Source: Streptomyces sp. CB01881
Lineage (GTDB): Bacteria; Actinomycetota; Actinomycetes; Streptomycetales; Streptomycetaceae
Reading direction: 5' to 3'
Length of the DNA: 64,000 bases
Assembly (NCBI RefSeq): GCF_002953255.1
Contig: NZ_CP026498.1
Coordinates: 4,969,133 to 5,033,132 of the forward strand
The position numbers and the translations under genes are program-made. Position 1 is the stretch's first letter. Each line of letters begins with the position of its first letter. Under the pieces are notes generated by a model that saw nothing but the letters and a program-made list of their open reading frames with translations, did not search any database and was not told the DNA's origin. This document shows, in pieces, positions 52,736-60,342 of this stretch.

Positions 52736-53371
52736 TCAATTCGCCTGGGCCGCCGGCTGTCCGCCGAGGCGCCGCTCCAGCGCGGCGCGGCGGTCCGGCC
52801 ACTCCTTGGCCGTGATCGAGAAGATCGCGGAGTCACGGAGGCGGTCGTCCTCGCCCGGGGCCCAGGAGCGGGCCCAGTTCCGCAGGACGCCCTCGAAGCG
52901 GGCCCCGGCCGCCTCGATCGCGGCGCGGGAGCGGTCGTTGCGGGCATCGGTCTTCAGGTCGACGCGGCCCACGCCCCACTCCTCGAAGGCGTGCCGGAAC
53001 AGCAGGTACTTGGCCTCGCGGTTGATCCCGGTGCGCTGCGCCGAGGCGGCGAGCCAGGTGTAGCCGATCTCGACCGCGAACAGCCGGCCGTCGTCCGGGA
53101 GACGGCGCGGATCCAGGTAGGCGGTGGCGCCCACGACCCGGCCCGACGCCCGGTCCACCTGCGCGTACGGGGCGACCTCCCCTGCCGCGGCGCGGGCCAG
53201 CTGGGCGTCGATGTAGCCACGGATCTCCCCGGCCCTCGGCACCCAGGTGAAGCCGTAGGAGCCGCGCTCCTCCTCGGCCGCGGCGGCCAGGCCGGCCTCG
53301 TGCCGGTGCTCCAGCGGTTCCAGGCGCACCGACGCGCCCTCCAGCACCGGTCCTTCGAGCTTCCCGCCCAC
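52736..53371 (-). CDS. GNAT-family N-acetyltransferase (RimJ/RimL-like)
   Basis: A 211-residue GNAT protein of the RimJ/RimL branch: [18 protein letters not shown] opening ([15 protein letters not shown]), VVGATAYLD, the acetyl-CoA region [30 protein letters not shown], and [31 protein letters not shown] with the typical aspartate/asparagine turn. It presumably acetylates a protein N-terminus or a small amine. GTG at 53371 is chosen for AAGGAG 9 bases upstream; a GTG at 53392 lacks one. Same strand as the cupin gene but with a regulatory-looking gap between. Confidence 0.87.
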   Translation of the reverse strand: MGGKLEGPVLEGASVRLEPLEHRHEAGLAAAAEEERGSYGFTWVPRAGEIRGYIDAQLARAAAGEVAPYAQVDRASGRVVGATAYLDPRRLPDDGRLFAVEIGYTWLAASAQRTGINREAKYLLFRHAFEEWGVGRVDLKTDARNDRSRAAIEAAGARFEGVLRNWARSWAPGEDDRLRDSAIFSITAKEWPDRRAALERRLGGQPAAQAN

Positions 53372-53520
53372 CGTGCACCACTCCTTGCCCACGCGTCACT
53401 CGGCCACCAGCCCGGTAGCGTCCCAGAACCCGCGCCGGGCTGTCGCGCGGTTTTGCCGCGCCGGCCCGCCCCGTCGTCCCGTGCGCCCGCCACGGCCCCC
53501 GGCCGGTACGGCGGTCGCCG

Positions 53521-53692
53521 TCAGCCGAGGCCGGCGAGGAACTCGCGGACGGCCTTCCCGAAGCCGGCCGGGTCGCCGTCGTGGGCGAAGTGGTCGGTGT
53601 CGAGGACCACGAGCCGGGTGTGGGGGCGGCGTTCCGTCATCGCCTCGGCCAGGCCGGCGTCCAGGCAGGGCATGCGGTTGCCGGCCGTATCA
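53521..53692 (-). pseudogene. C-terminal remnant of an alpha/beta hydrolase
   Basis: The frame ending at 53521 reads GNRMPCLDAGLAEAMTERRPHTRLVVLDTDHFAHDGDPAGFGKAVREFLAGLG, matching the last 55 residues of an alpha/beta hydrolase, including the catalytic-histidine region LDTDHFAHD. Upstream, this frame runs into antisense-of-nothing sequence within the monooxygenase gene, so the N-terminal 200 or so residues and the nucleophile are gone. No start codon or ribosome site. It lies 27 bases downstream of the monooxygenase stop. Confidence 0.65.
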
Positions 53693-53719
53693 GGAGTGGC
53701 GGAGCCTGGCGGCTCCGGT

Positions 53720-54832
53720 TCAGCGGTCCAGCTCGACGGCGTTCTTGGCCCGCTCGACGGACTCCTCCGCCGCCGGGCCGCCGGGGTTCTCGGTGGCGAG
53801 TGCCTGGTTGAGGGCGACGAAGGGGCGCATCCGCTCCTCGTAGCGCTCGTACGCCGCGCGGTGGCCCTCCCCCGCGGCCCGGGCACGGCCGAGTTCGTCG
53901 GCCAGCAGGTAGGCGCCGACCAGGGCGAGGCTGGTGCCCTGGCCGGAGAGCGGCGAGGCGCAGTAGCCGGCGTCGCCGAGCAGGACGGTGCGGCCGGCGG
54001 ACCAGCGGTCGAGGTGGATCTGGGCCATCGCGTCGGCGTAGAAGTCGGGGGCGCCGTGCAGCGCGGCCAGCATCCGGGGGGCCTCCCAGCGCAGCGCCGC
54101 CATCCGCTCGGCGACCAGCTGCCTGGTCCGCCCGGCATCCCGGACGGTGGGCTCCTCGCTCCCGTACCCGAAGGTGATCCGCAACTCGCTGTTGCCGCGC
54201 ACCGGGTAGACGCCGTAGCCGGCGTCGCCGTCACGGTGCCAGACCTGCCAGTCCTCCAGGCCGAGGAAGTTGTCGGCACTGAAGATGGCGATGTGGGTGC
54301 CGAGATACCGCAGGAACTGCTCCTCCGGGCCGAAGGCCAGCTTGCGGACCCGGGAGTGCAGGCCGTCGGCGCCGACCACCAGGTCGAAGGTCCGGGGCCG
54401 TCCGTTCGCGAAGGTGACGTGGACGCCGTGCTCGTCCTCGTGCAGGGCGGTGACGGTGTCACCGTGGATGAACTCGACGTCCCCGGCGGTCTGTTCGTGC
54501 AGGATCGCGACGAGGTCCTCGCGCAGCAGCTCGACGTCGTCGCTGTCGAGCCGGCCACTGCTGAAGGTGGCCTCGGTGGAGCGGTGCACCTCGTTGCCGT
54601 CGGGGTCGAGGACGGACATGCCGCGCATCCGGGTGCGGACGGCGCGGACCCGCCCGGTCAGGCCCATCCGCTCGATCACGCCGAGGGCGGCGCCCCGGAT
54701 GTCGACCGCCTGGCCGCCGCTGCGCGGGGCGGGGGCGAGCTCGACGACGGTCGGGGCGAAGCCCTGACGGTGCAGCCAGAAGGCGAGTGCGTGGCCGGCG
54801 ATGCCGCCGCCGGAGATGAGGACGGTCTTCAT
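53720..54832 (-). CDS. FAD-dependent monooxygenase (TetX/PHBH-like)
   Basis: A 370-residue class A flavoprotein hydroxylase. The FAD ADP-site VLISGGGIAGHALAFWLHRQG is at residues 4-24, the DG motif is FDLVVGADGLHSRVRKL, and the second FAD motif is GRTVLLGDAGYCASPLSGQGTSLALVGAYLLADEL. It uses NADPH and O2 to hydroxylate or epoxidise a small, probably aromatic or polyketide-like, substrate; such enzymes sometimes inactivate antibiotics. ATG at 54832 follows GGGAG. Divergent from the GntR-TetR fusion regulator, which is the likely controller. Confidence 0.92.
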   Translation of the reverse strand: MKTVLISGGGIAGHALAFWLHRQGFAPTVVELAPAPRSGGQAVDIRGAALGVIERMGLTGRVRAVRTRMRGMSVLDPDGNEVHRSTEATFSSGRLDSDDVELLREDLVAILHEQTAGDVEFIHGDTVTALHEDEHGVHVTFANGRPRTFDLVVGADGLHSRVRKLAFGPEEQFLRYLGTHIAIFSADNFLGLEDWQVWHRDGDAGYGVYPVRGNSELRITFGYGSEEPTVRDAGRTRQLVAERMAALRWEAPRMLAALHGAPDFYADAMAQIHLDRWSAGRTVLLGDAGYCASPLSGQGTSLALVGAYLLADELGRARAAGEGHRAAYERYEERMRPFVALNQALATENPGGPAAEESVERAKNAVELDR

Positions 54833-54856
54833 GAGGAGCTCCCCCGTTGCTGTGTC

Positions 54857-54889
54857 TGTACGCTGTAAGCATGGTGAATGTACGACGTA
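54857..54889. promoter_or_regulatory. paired TAC-N3-GTA palindromes (candidate TetR operators)
   Basis: TACGCTGTA (54859-54867) and TACGACGTA (54881-54889), each preceded by TG, are short palindromes 22 bases apart, i.e. two helical turns. They lie 27-57 bases upstream of the monooxygenase start. Confidence 0.55.
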
Positions 54890-54933
54890 AATTCAGACCC
54901 CCGCAAGGCCCCCACCAGTGCCAGAAGGCCTCA

Positions 54934-54995
54934 TCTGACCTAGTACAGAAGGCTCGTGACAGGCATCCGCGCTGGTAGGGTCTGAGCTAGTACAG
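54934..54995. promoter_or_regulatory. 15-bp direct repeats with CTAGTACAG (candidate GntR operators)
   Basis: TCTGACCTAGTACAG (54934-54948) and TCTGAGCTAGTACAG (54981-54995) differ at one base and are 47 bases apart. The CTAGTAC core is palindromic-like (GTAC) and resembles sites of YtrA-type GntR proteins. They lie nearest the regulator gene. Confidence 0.6.
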
Positions 54996-55038
54996 GGCAG
55001 ACGGCGGCGAAAAAATATCTTCCGAGGAGTTCGGCAGC

Positions 55039-56052
55039 ATGGCACCGGAGACGGACCCGCCCTTCCAGCGCATCGCCGCCGAGCTGCGACGGCGCATCAC
55101 CACCAGGGAGCTGGCCCCCGGCGAGCGCGTGCCCTCGACCCGGCGGATCGCCCAGGACTGGGGCGTCGCCCTGGCCACCGCCACCAAGGCGCTCACCGTG
55201 CTGCGCCTGGAGGGCCTGGTGGAGGCCCTCCCGCGGGTCGGCACCGTCGTGGCGGGCGCCGCCCCGGCCGCGGGAACCGCCCCCGCCGGAAGCACCGCCC
55301 GGGCCACGGCCCCGGCTCCGACCCCGGCTTCCACCCGGCCGACCCGACCCGTCGCCGCCGACGGCGAGTTGAGCCAGGAGCGGATCGTCCGGGCTGCCCT
55401 GGAGCTGGCCGATGCCGAGGGGCTGGCCGCGGTCTCGATGCGCGCCGTGGCGGCCCGGCTCGGGGTCTCCGCGATGTCCCCCTACCGCTACGTCACCAGC
55501 AAGGAGGAGCTGGTCCTGCTGACGGCCGACGCGGCCTTCGGCGACGGCTCCTACCCCGACGAGCCGCCCGCCGGCTGGCGCGCCCGGCTGGAGCTCGGCG
55601 CCCGGACGCTCTGGTCGGTGTTCCGCCGCCACCCCTGGCTGGCCCAGCTCAGCCCGGTCACCCGGCCGCTGCTGCTGCCCAACCTGATGACGCACGCCGA
55701 ATGGGCGCTCTCCGCACTGGACGGCCACGGCCTCTCCACGCCGGACATGCTGCACGCCCATGTGCTGCTGTACAGCTACATCGAGGGCATCGCCGTCAAC
55801 CTGGAGCGCGAGGCCCAGGCCCGGGCCGCCACCGGCGTCGACGAGGACCAGTGGATGGACGGACAGCTCCCCGCCCTGGGCGCGCTCGCCGACTCGGGCC
55901 GGTTCCCGGTGTTCAGCCGGCTGATGGCGGACGTGGCGGACGGCTATGACATGGACCTGGACGCCCTCTTCGAGTTCGGCCTGGCCAACCTGCTGGACGG
56001 GCTGGCCCCGCGCTTGGAGCACACCGGTCCACCGGGCGGGACGGTCCGCTAA
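55039..56052 (+). CDS. GntR-TetR fusion transcriptional regulator
   Basis: A 337-residue protein with two DNA-binding domains. Residues 1-72 are a GntR winged helix (FQRIAAELRRRITTRELAPGERVPSTRRIAQDWGVALATATKALTVLRLEGLVEALPRVGTVV). An Ala/Pro/Thr linker covers about 73-108. Residues about 112-160 are a TetR helix-turn-helix (IVRAALELADAEGLAAVSMRAVAARLGVSAMSPYRYVTSKEELV), followed by a TetR_C ligand domain. Fusions of this kind occur in actinobacteria. ATG at 55039 follows CGAGGAG by 9 bases. The divergent region carries candidate operators of both types. Confidence 0.92.
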   Translation: MAPETDPPFQRIAAELRRRITTRELAPGERVPSTRRIAQDWGVALATATKALTVLRLEGLVEALPRVGTVVAGAAPAAGTAPAGSTARATAPAPTPASTRPTRPVAADGELSQERIVRAALELADAEGLAAVSMRAVAARLGVSAMSPYRYVTSKEELVLLTADAAFGDGSYPDEPPAGWRARLELGARTLWSVFRRHPWLAQLSPVTRPLLLPNLMTHAEWALSALDGHGLSTPDMLHAHVLLYSYIEGIAVNLEREAQARAATGVDEDQWMDGQLPALGALADSGRFPVFSRLMADVADGYDMDLDALFEFGLANLLDGLAPRLEHTGPPGGTVR

Positions 56053-57005
56053 CTCGCCGCCCGCCCCCGGAACGCGCGCCGGTACTCGCGCGGCGCCACC
56101 CCCACCCGGGAGACGAAGGCGGGCCGCAGCGACACCGCCGAGCCGAAGCCGCAGCGGACGGCGACGGTGTCCACCGGCAGATCCGTCTCCTCCAGCAGGC
56201 GTTGGGCCGCCAGCACGCGCTGCTCCAGCAGCCAGCGCAGCGGCGTCGTACCGGTCGCCTCCACGAAGCGGCGGGCGAAGGAACGTTCCGACATCAGCGC
56301 CAGCCCGGCCATCCGGCGGACCGTCCACGGGGTGTCCAGCGAGGCCAGGATCCCGGCGCGGGCGCACGCCAGCGTGTCGTCCACGGCGTCGTCCGGGACC
56401 GGGGACGGGATGAACTGCGCCTGGCCGCCGGTCCGGAAGGGCGCGGTGACCATGGTGCGGGCGATGGCGGCGGCGGCCTGCTGGCCGTGGGCGGCGCGGA
56501 CCAGGTGCAGGCAGAGGTCGATGCCCGCCGCCACCCCGGCGGACGTCCAGAGGTCCCCCTCGCCGGTGAACAGCACCTCCGGGTGGACCTCCACCTCCGG
56601 GAAGCGGCGGGCCAGTTCGTCGGCGAGGGCCCAGTGCGTGGTGGCGGTGCGGCCGTCCAGCAGACCGGCCTCGGCGAGGACGAACGCGCCCGCGCAGAGC
56701 GAGGCGATGGTCACGCCCTGCTCGTGGGCGGCCCGCAGCGCGGCCAGGACGGCCGGGTCGCGCGGCTCGTTCATCTCCATCCCCGGCACGATGATCAGGT
56801 CGCACTCCAGCAGCGCGTCGAGCCCGAAGTCCGGCACCCGCTCCAGCCCGCCGCCGAGCCGCACCCGCGCCCCCTCCGCACCGCAGACCCGCAGCTCGAA
56901 GCCGGGCAGTCCGGGCCGGGTGAGCCGGTTCGACCACACCTCCCCGATCACCGCGTAGTCGAACGCCCGGACACCGTCGAAGATCAGGCAACCCACAATC
57001 CGCAT
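56049..57005 (-). CDS. GlxA-type AraC regulator with DJ-1/PfpI domain
   Basis: A 318-residue regulator. The N-terminal DJ-1/PfpI amidotransferase-like domain (about 1-185) keeps the cysteine elbow IASLCAGAFVLAEAG and the WALADELARRFPEVEV segment. The C-terminal AraC tandem helix-turn-helix (about 215-312) shows WTVRRMAGLALMSERSFARRFVEATGTTPLRWLLEQR and VAVRCGFGSAVSLRPAFVSRVGVAPREYRRAF. Its stop overlaps the stop of the convergent GntR-TetR gene. It is divergent from an isochorismatase-like gene, a frequent pairing in actinobacteria, and probably controls it. Confidence 0.93.
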   Translation of the reverse strand: MRIVGCLIFDGVRAFDYAVIGEVWSNRLTRPGLPGFELRVCGAEGARVRLGGGLERVPDFGLDALLECDLIIVPGMEMNEPRDPAVLAALRAAHEQGVTIASLCAGAFVLAEAGLLDGRTATTHWALADELARRFPEVEVHPEVLFTGEGDLWTSAGVAAGIDLCLHLVRAAHGQQAAAAIARTMVTAPFRTGGQAQFIPSPVPDDAVDDTLACARAGILASLDTPWTVRRMAGLALMSERSFARRFVEATGTTPLRWLLEQRVLAAQRLLEETDLPVDTVAVRCGFGSAVSLRPAFVSRVGVAPREYRRAFRGRAAS

Positions 57006-57076
57006 GGCAGAAAACTATCGATGGGTGGCGGCAGCGCCCATCACGGAGGGTGCCCGGGCCCCGGCACGATGAACGC

Positions 57077-57685
57077 ATGACGAACACCAGCGCATTCGAC
57101 GCCCCCCTGACCATCGACTCCGACGCCGTCCTCGTGGTCATCGACGTCCAGAAGGGTTTCGAGGACCACGCGTTCTGGGGCGAGCGCGACAACCCCCGGG
57201 CCGAGCAGCGGATCGGCGAGCTGATCGACGTCTGGGAGAGCACCGGGCGGCCGATCGTGACGGTGCAGCACGCCTCCACGGCCGGCCCGCTCGTGCCGGG
57301 CACCCCGGGGTACGAGCTCAAGGACTTCGTGGCGGCGGTCGAGCCGGCCCTGCACATCACCAAGCAGGTCAACAGCGCCTTCTACGGCACGCCCGACCTG
57401 CACGCCTGGCTCCAGCAGCGGGGCGCCAAGCAGGTGGTGATCGTCGGGATCATCACCAACGTCTGCAACGAGACCACCGCGCGGATGGCCGGCAACCTCG
57501 GGTACGACGCGGTCTTCCCGGCCGACGCGATGCACGCCTTCGACATGACCGGCCCCGACGGCGTCACCGTCCCCGCCGCCGAACTCGCCCGCGCCACCAG
57601 CACGGTGCTGCACGCGATGCGGTTCGCCAAGGTGGTCACCACCGAGGCCGTGGTGACGGCGGCGCAGCCGGTCGGCGTGGCGTGA
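57077..57685 (+). CDS. isochorismatase-like cysteine hydrolase
   Basis: A 202-residue protein of the isochorismatase/nicotinamidase superfamily. The catalytic aspartate is in VLVVIDVQKGF (about residue 18), the lysine region is around HITKQVNSAFYG, and the nucleophilic cysteine is in VGIITNVCNETTARMAGNLGYD (about 129). It hydrolyses an amide or vinyl ether of unknown identity. ATG at 57077 has no strong ribosome site. Divergent from the GlxA-type regulator, the two start codons being 72 bases apart. Confidence 0.9.
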   Translation: MTNTSAFDAPLTIDSDAVLVVIDVQKGFEDHAFWGERDNPRAEQRIGELIDVWESTGRPIVTVQHASTAGPLVPGTPGYELKDFVAAVEPALHITKQVNSAFYGTPDLHAWLQQRGAKQVVIVGIITNVCNETTARMAGNLGYDAVFPADAMHAFDMTGPDGVTVPAAELARATSTVLHAMRFAKVVTTEAVVTAAQPVGVA

Positions 57686-57719
57686 CCGGCCGGCCCGGCC
57701 GTCCGGTGGACCGGGCGGC

Positions 57720-58250
57720 TCAGCCGAACAGCGCGTCGTAGGCGGTGCCCTCCTCCGCGTTGAGCAGCACGATGTCGCGGCCGGGCCCCGGCCCGGTGGC
57801 CACCTCCCGGAGCCGGGCCAGGGCCTCCTCCTCGGTGGGGAGTTCGATCCCGAGGGCGGCGGCCGCCGCGTCCCGTTCGTCGAGCAGGAAGGGCTCGTCC
57901 TCCAGGTAGCCCTCCGCCGCCTCCGCGCTCTCCTCGGCCGTGAAGCACCGGCAGTCCCGCCACCACGGGACGGCCAGCAGCAGCCGGACCAGCTCCGGCA
58001 GGCCGATCGCCACCAGCGCGGCGCGGCCCTCGGAGTCGGCGTAGAGGACGGGCCGCTCGTCGCCGCCCTCCCCGCAGAGGAAGTACGTACCGCCCGAGCC
58101 GTCCCCGGCGATCGGCTCCAGCGGCTCCCCCGAGGCGAGGACGACCGCCTCCACGTGCTCGGTGCGGTCGAGGTCGAAGTCCCCCGGCCAGTAGAGGTAG
58201 TTGAGGGCGGCGGCGTTCTGCCGGACGGCGGCGAGCAGCGGGTGCGTCAT
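57720..58250 (-). CDS. hypothetical protein, possibly SMI1/SUKH-like
   Basis: A 176-residue acidic protein. The middle region (GGTYFLCGEGGDERPVLYADSEGRAALVAIGLPELVRLLLAVPWW) has the general look of SMI1/KNR4 (SUKH) domains, where a glycine-rich turn precedes a sheet and a helix, but the match is too weak to claim. No signal peptide or membrane segment. ATG at 58250 follows AAGGTGG. SUKH proteins are often immunity proteins, but no toxin gene is adjacent. Function unknown. Confidence 0.75.
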   Translation of the reverse strand: MTHPLLAAVRQNAAALNYLYWPGDFDLDRTEHVEAVVLASGEPLEPIAGDGSGGTYFLCGEGGDERPVLYADSEGRAALVAIGLPELVRLLLAVPWWRDCRCFTAEESAEAAEGYLEDEPFLLDERDAAAAALGIELPTEEEALARLREVATGPGPGRDIVLLNAEEGTAYDALFG

Positions 58251-58341
58251 GCCGGCCACCTTAGGGTCCGTCACCGACACGACAGCGCCCCGCCCGGCCG
58301 CACCGGCCGCTGAAGCCCCCCGCCCGGGCGAGGCCGCCCGT

Positions 58342-59106
58342 TCAGGCCGCCCGCTCGGCCAGGAAGGCCTCCCAGGTCCGCCGGCCCGTCTCGGCGCCCG
58401 CGAGGGTCAGGTTGTCGCCGGCCCGGTAGGCGCGGCCGACCTTGCCGGGAACGCGGACCGGCAGCATCGGCCGGCTCTTGCCGCGCGCCTTCAGGTAGCC
58501 GCGGACCAGCTCGCCCATCGGGTAGACCGTCGGCCCGGCCAGGTCGGGGACGTGGCCGGCCGGGGCGTCGAGCGCCAGCTCCACCAGCCGGGCCGCCACC
58601 TCCCGCGCGTCGACCGGCTGCCAGCGGATCCCGCCCGGGGCCGGGACGACGGGCAGCTTGGCCATGCCCGCCGCCACCTTCAGCGCCAGGTCGTGGAACT
58701 GGGCGGCGCGCAGCGTGGTGTAGGGCACGCCCGAGTCGGCGACGGCCTGTTCGGCGCCCAGCTTGGCCCGGAAGTAGCCGATCGGCAGCCGGTCCGCCCC
58801 GATGACCGAGATGTAAACGAGGTGCTTCACCCCGGCCCGCCGGGCGGCGCGTACGAGGTTCCGGGTGGCCACGTCGTCGCCCTTGGCGCCGCCGGCGAGG
58901 TGCAGCACGGTCGTGACGCCCTCCAGCGCCTCGTCGGTCCCCTCGTCCTTGAGCAGGTCGCCGGTCACGTAGGCGACGCCGTCCCCGGCCGGGCGCGTGG
59001 TGCGGGTGAGCACCCGCACGTCCCGGCCGGCGGCGCGCAGCAGCGGGAGGACGTGGCCGCCGAGGGTTCCGGTCCCGCCGGTCACCAGGATGGGAGCGTT
59101 CGTCAT
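58342..59106 (-). CDS. NAD(P)-binding oxidoreductase (NmrA-like atypical SDR)
   Basis: A 254-residue protein. The Rossmann motif ILVTGGTGTLGGHVLPLL is at residues 5-22, the second strand ends VRVLTRTTRP (Arg suggests NADP), and VLHLAGGAK, VKHLVYISVIGAD and YFRAKLGAEQAVADSGVPYTTLRAAQFHDL are NmrA/UDP-epimerase-like blocks in which the YxxxK motif is replaced by FRAK. It is divergent from an ECF41-type sigma factor, whose usual partner genes encode carboxymuconolactone decarboxylases, oxidoreductases or epimerases. ATG at 59106 follows CGGAG. Confidence 0.9.
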   Translation of the reverse strand: MTNAPILVTGGTGTLGGHVLPLLRAAGRDVRVLTRTTRPAGDGVAYVTGDLLKDEGTDEALEGVTTVLHLAGGAKGDDVATRNLVRAARRAGVKHLVYISVIGADRLPIGYFRAKLGAEQAVADSGVPYTTLRAAQFHDLALKVAAGMAKLPVVPAPGGIRWQPVDAREVAARLVELALDAPAGHVPDLAGPTVYPMGELVRGYLKARGKSRPMLPVRVPGKVGRAYRAGDNLTLAGAETGRRTWEAFLAERAA

Positions 59107-59125
59107 GATCGTCTCCGGTTCGTCC

Positions 59126-59150
59126 CGGCCGGGAGTTGATCTCCCGGCCG
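59126..59150 (-). promoter_or_regulatory. hairpin in the leader of the oxidoreductase mRNA
   Basis: A perfect 10-bp stem CGGCCGGGAG/CTCCCGGCCG around TTGAT, 20 bases upstream of the oxidoreductase start codon. It may influence translation or stability. Confidence 0.6.
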
Positions 59151-59164
59151 CAGCCGTTAGTTTC

Positions 59165-59223
59165 GTGGTTCTGCAACTCGGTGGTTCTGCAGCCATGACC
59201 CGCGGCGACGAAGGAATGTGACA
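59165..59223 (-). promoter_or_regulatory. candidate ECF41 promoter for the oxidoreductase gene
   Basis: On the minus strand TGTCACA (59223-59217) matches the -35 element known for ECF41 sigma factors, followed after 16 bases by GGTC where CGTC is expected. Downstream of it the 11-mer GTGGTTCTGCA (plus strand) occurs twice (59165-59175, 59181-59191). The site overlaps the translation start of the sigma gene. Confidence 0.6.
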
Positions 59224-59225
59224 CG

Positions 59226-60149
59226 GTGGACGAGAAAGTCTTGCCGCCCGACCTCTCGGGCGGTCCCCGGGCCGATGACCGGACCGGGCGGTTCGAGGAG
59301 CACCGGCCGCATCTGCGCGCGGTGGCGTACCGGATGCTCGGCTCGATCAGCGAGGCCGAGGACGCCGTCCAGGAGGCCTGGCTGCGGTACGACCGCACCG
59401 ACACGGGCGACGTGGAGAACCTCGGCGGCTGGCTGACCACCGTGGTCGGCCGGGTCTGCCTGAACCTGCTGCGCTCGCGCGCGCAGCGGCGCGAGGACTC
59501 GCTGGAGTCCCGCATCCCGGACCCGCTGCTCGCCCGCGAGGGCGTGGTCGACCCGGAGCAGGAGGTGCTGCTGGCCGACTCGGTCGGGCTGGCGCTGATG
59601 GTGGTGATGGAGTCGCTGTCGCCGGCCGAGCGGGTGGCGTTCGTCCTGCACGACCTGTTCGCGGTGCCGTTCGAGGAGATCGCGCCGCTGATCGAGAAGA
59701 CCGCGGCCGCCACCCGCCAGCTGGCCAGCCGGGCCCGCCGCAAGGTGCAGGGCCAGGCGCCGGCCCCCGACCGGGACCTCGCCCGGCAGCGGGTGGCCGT
59801 CGACGCCTTCTTCGCCGCGACCCGCACCGGCGACCTGGACGCGCTGCTCGCCGTGCTCGACCCCGAGGTGGTGCTCCGTGCGGACGGCTACGCCGGCGGG
59901 GCCTCCCGGGGCGTCGTGCTCACCGGCGCCGCGACGGTGGCGGGCCAGGCGGTCATGTTCCGCTCGCTCGCGCCGTACGCCCGCCCGGCGCTGGTCAACG
60001 GCGCCGCCGGGGTCGTGGTGATCGGCGCCGACGGCAGGCCGGTCTCGATCATGGCGTTCACCGTGGTGGACGGCACGATCGCGGCGATCGACGTGCTGAC
60101 CGCCCCGGAGCGGCTGGACGCGCTCGACCTGTCGGCGTTCCGGGAGTAG
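59226..60149 (+). CDS. ECF sigma factor, ECF41/SigJ type, with SnoaL-like C-terminal domain
   Basis: A 307-residue sigma factor. Sigma region 2 is RPHLRAVAYRMLGSISEAEDAVQEAWLRY (about 28-56), region 4 is about 118-170 (MESLSPAERVAFVLHDLFAVPFEEIAPLIEKTAAATRQLASRARRKV). A C-terminal SnoaL/NTF2-like domain follows (about 188-300; VDAFFAATRTGDLDALLAVLDPEVVLRADG). In this group the C-terminal extension replaces a separate anti-sigma factor. GTG at 59226 follows GAAGGAA at a rather long spacing. Divergent from an NAD(P)-binding oxidoreductase, its likely sole target. Confidence 0.93.
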   Translation: MDEKVLPPDLSGGPRADDRTGRFEEHRPHLRAVAYRMLGSISEAEDAVQEAWLRYDRTDTGDVENLGGWLTTVVGRVCLNLLRSRAQRREDSLESRIPDPLLAREGVVDPEQEVLLADSVGLALMVVMESLSPAERVAFVLHDLFAVPFEEIAPLIEKTAAATRQLASRARRKVQGQAPAPDRDLARQRVAVDAFFAATRTGDLDALLAVLDPEVVLRADGYAGGASRGVVLTGAATVAGQAVMFRSLAPYARPALVNGAAGVVVIGADGRPVSIMAFTVVDGTIAAIDVLTAPERLDALDLSAFRE

Positions 60150-60264
60150 CGGGAGCGGCCGGCGCCGAACGTGTACCGCCCCCGCACGACGCCCGTGCGG
60201 GGGCGGAACGACGTGTACGTCGCGTGGAAGGCCCGGACCCGGCTGCTCCAGGTGTTGACGGTTA

Positions 60265-60309
60265 GTGGGATGATCCCACCCGCACCACCGGCGTCACTGA
60301 GACGACGCC
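60265..60309 (+). promoter_or_regulatory. two dyads upstream of the serine-protease gene
   Basis: GTGGGA-TGA-TCCCAC (60265-60279) is a perfect 6-bp-arm palindrome just after a TTGACG (60255-60260). GGCGTC (60290-60295) and GACGCC (60304-60309) form a second inverted pair. Both are within 80 bases of the start codon and are candidate operators. Confidence 0.45.
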
Positions 60310-60342
60310 ATGCATTTTTGTTCACAGGGGGATTGAGAACAC

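Noticed and set aside
53521..54558. 345-codon minus-strand frame
   Set aside because: Only its last 57 or so codons resemble a protein (hydrolase remnant); the rest is the wrong frame of the monooxygenase gene.
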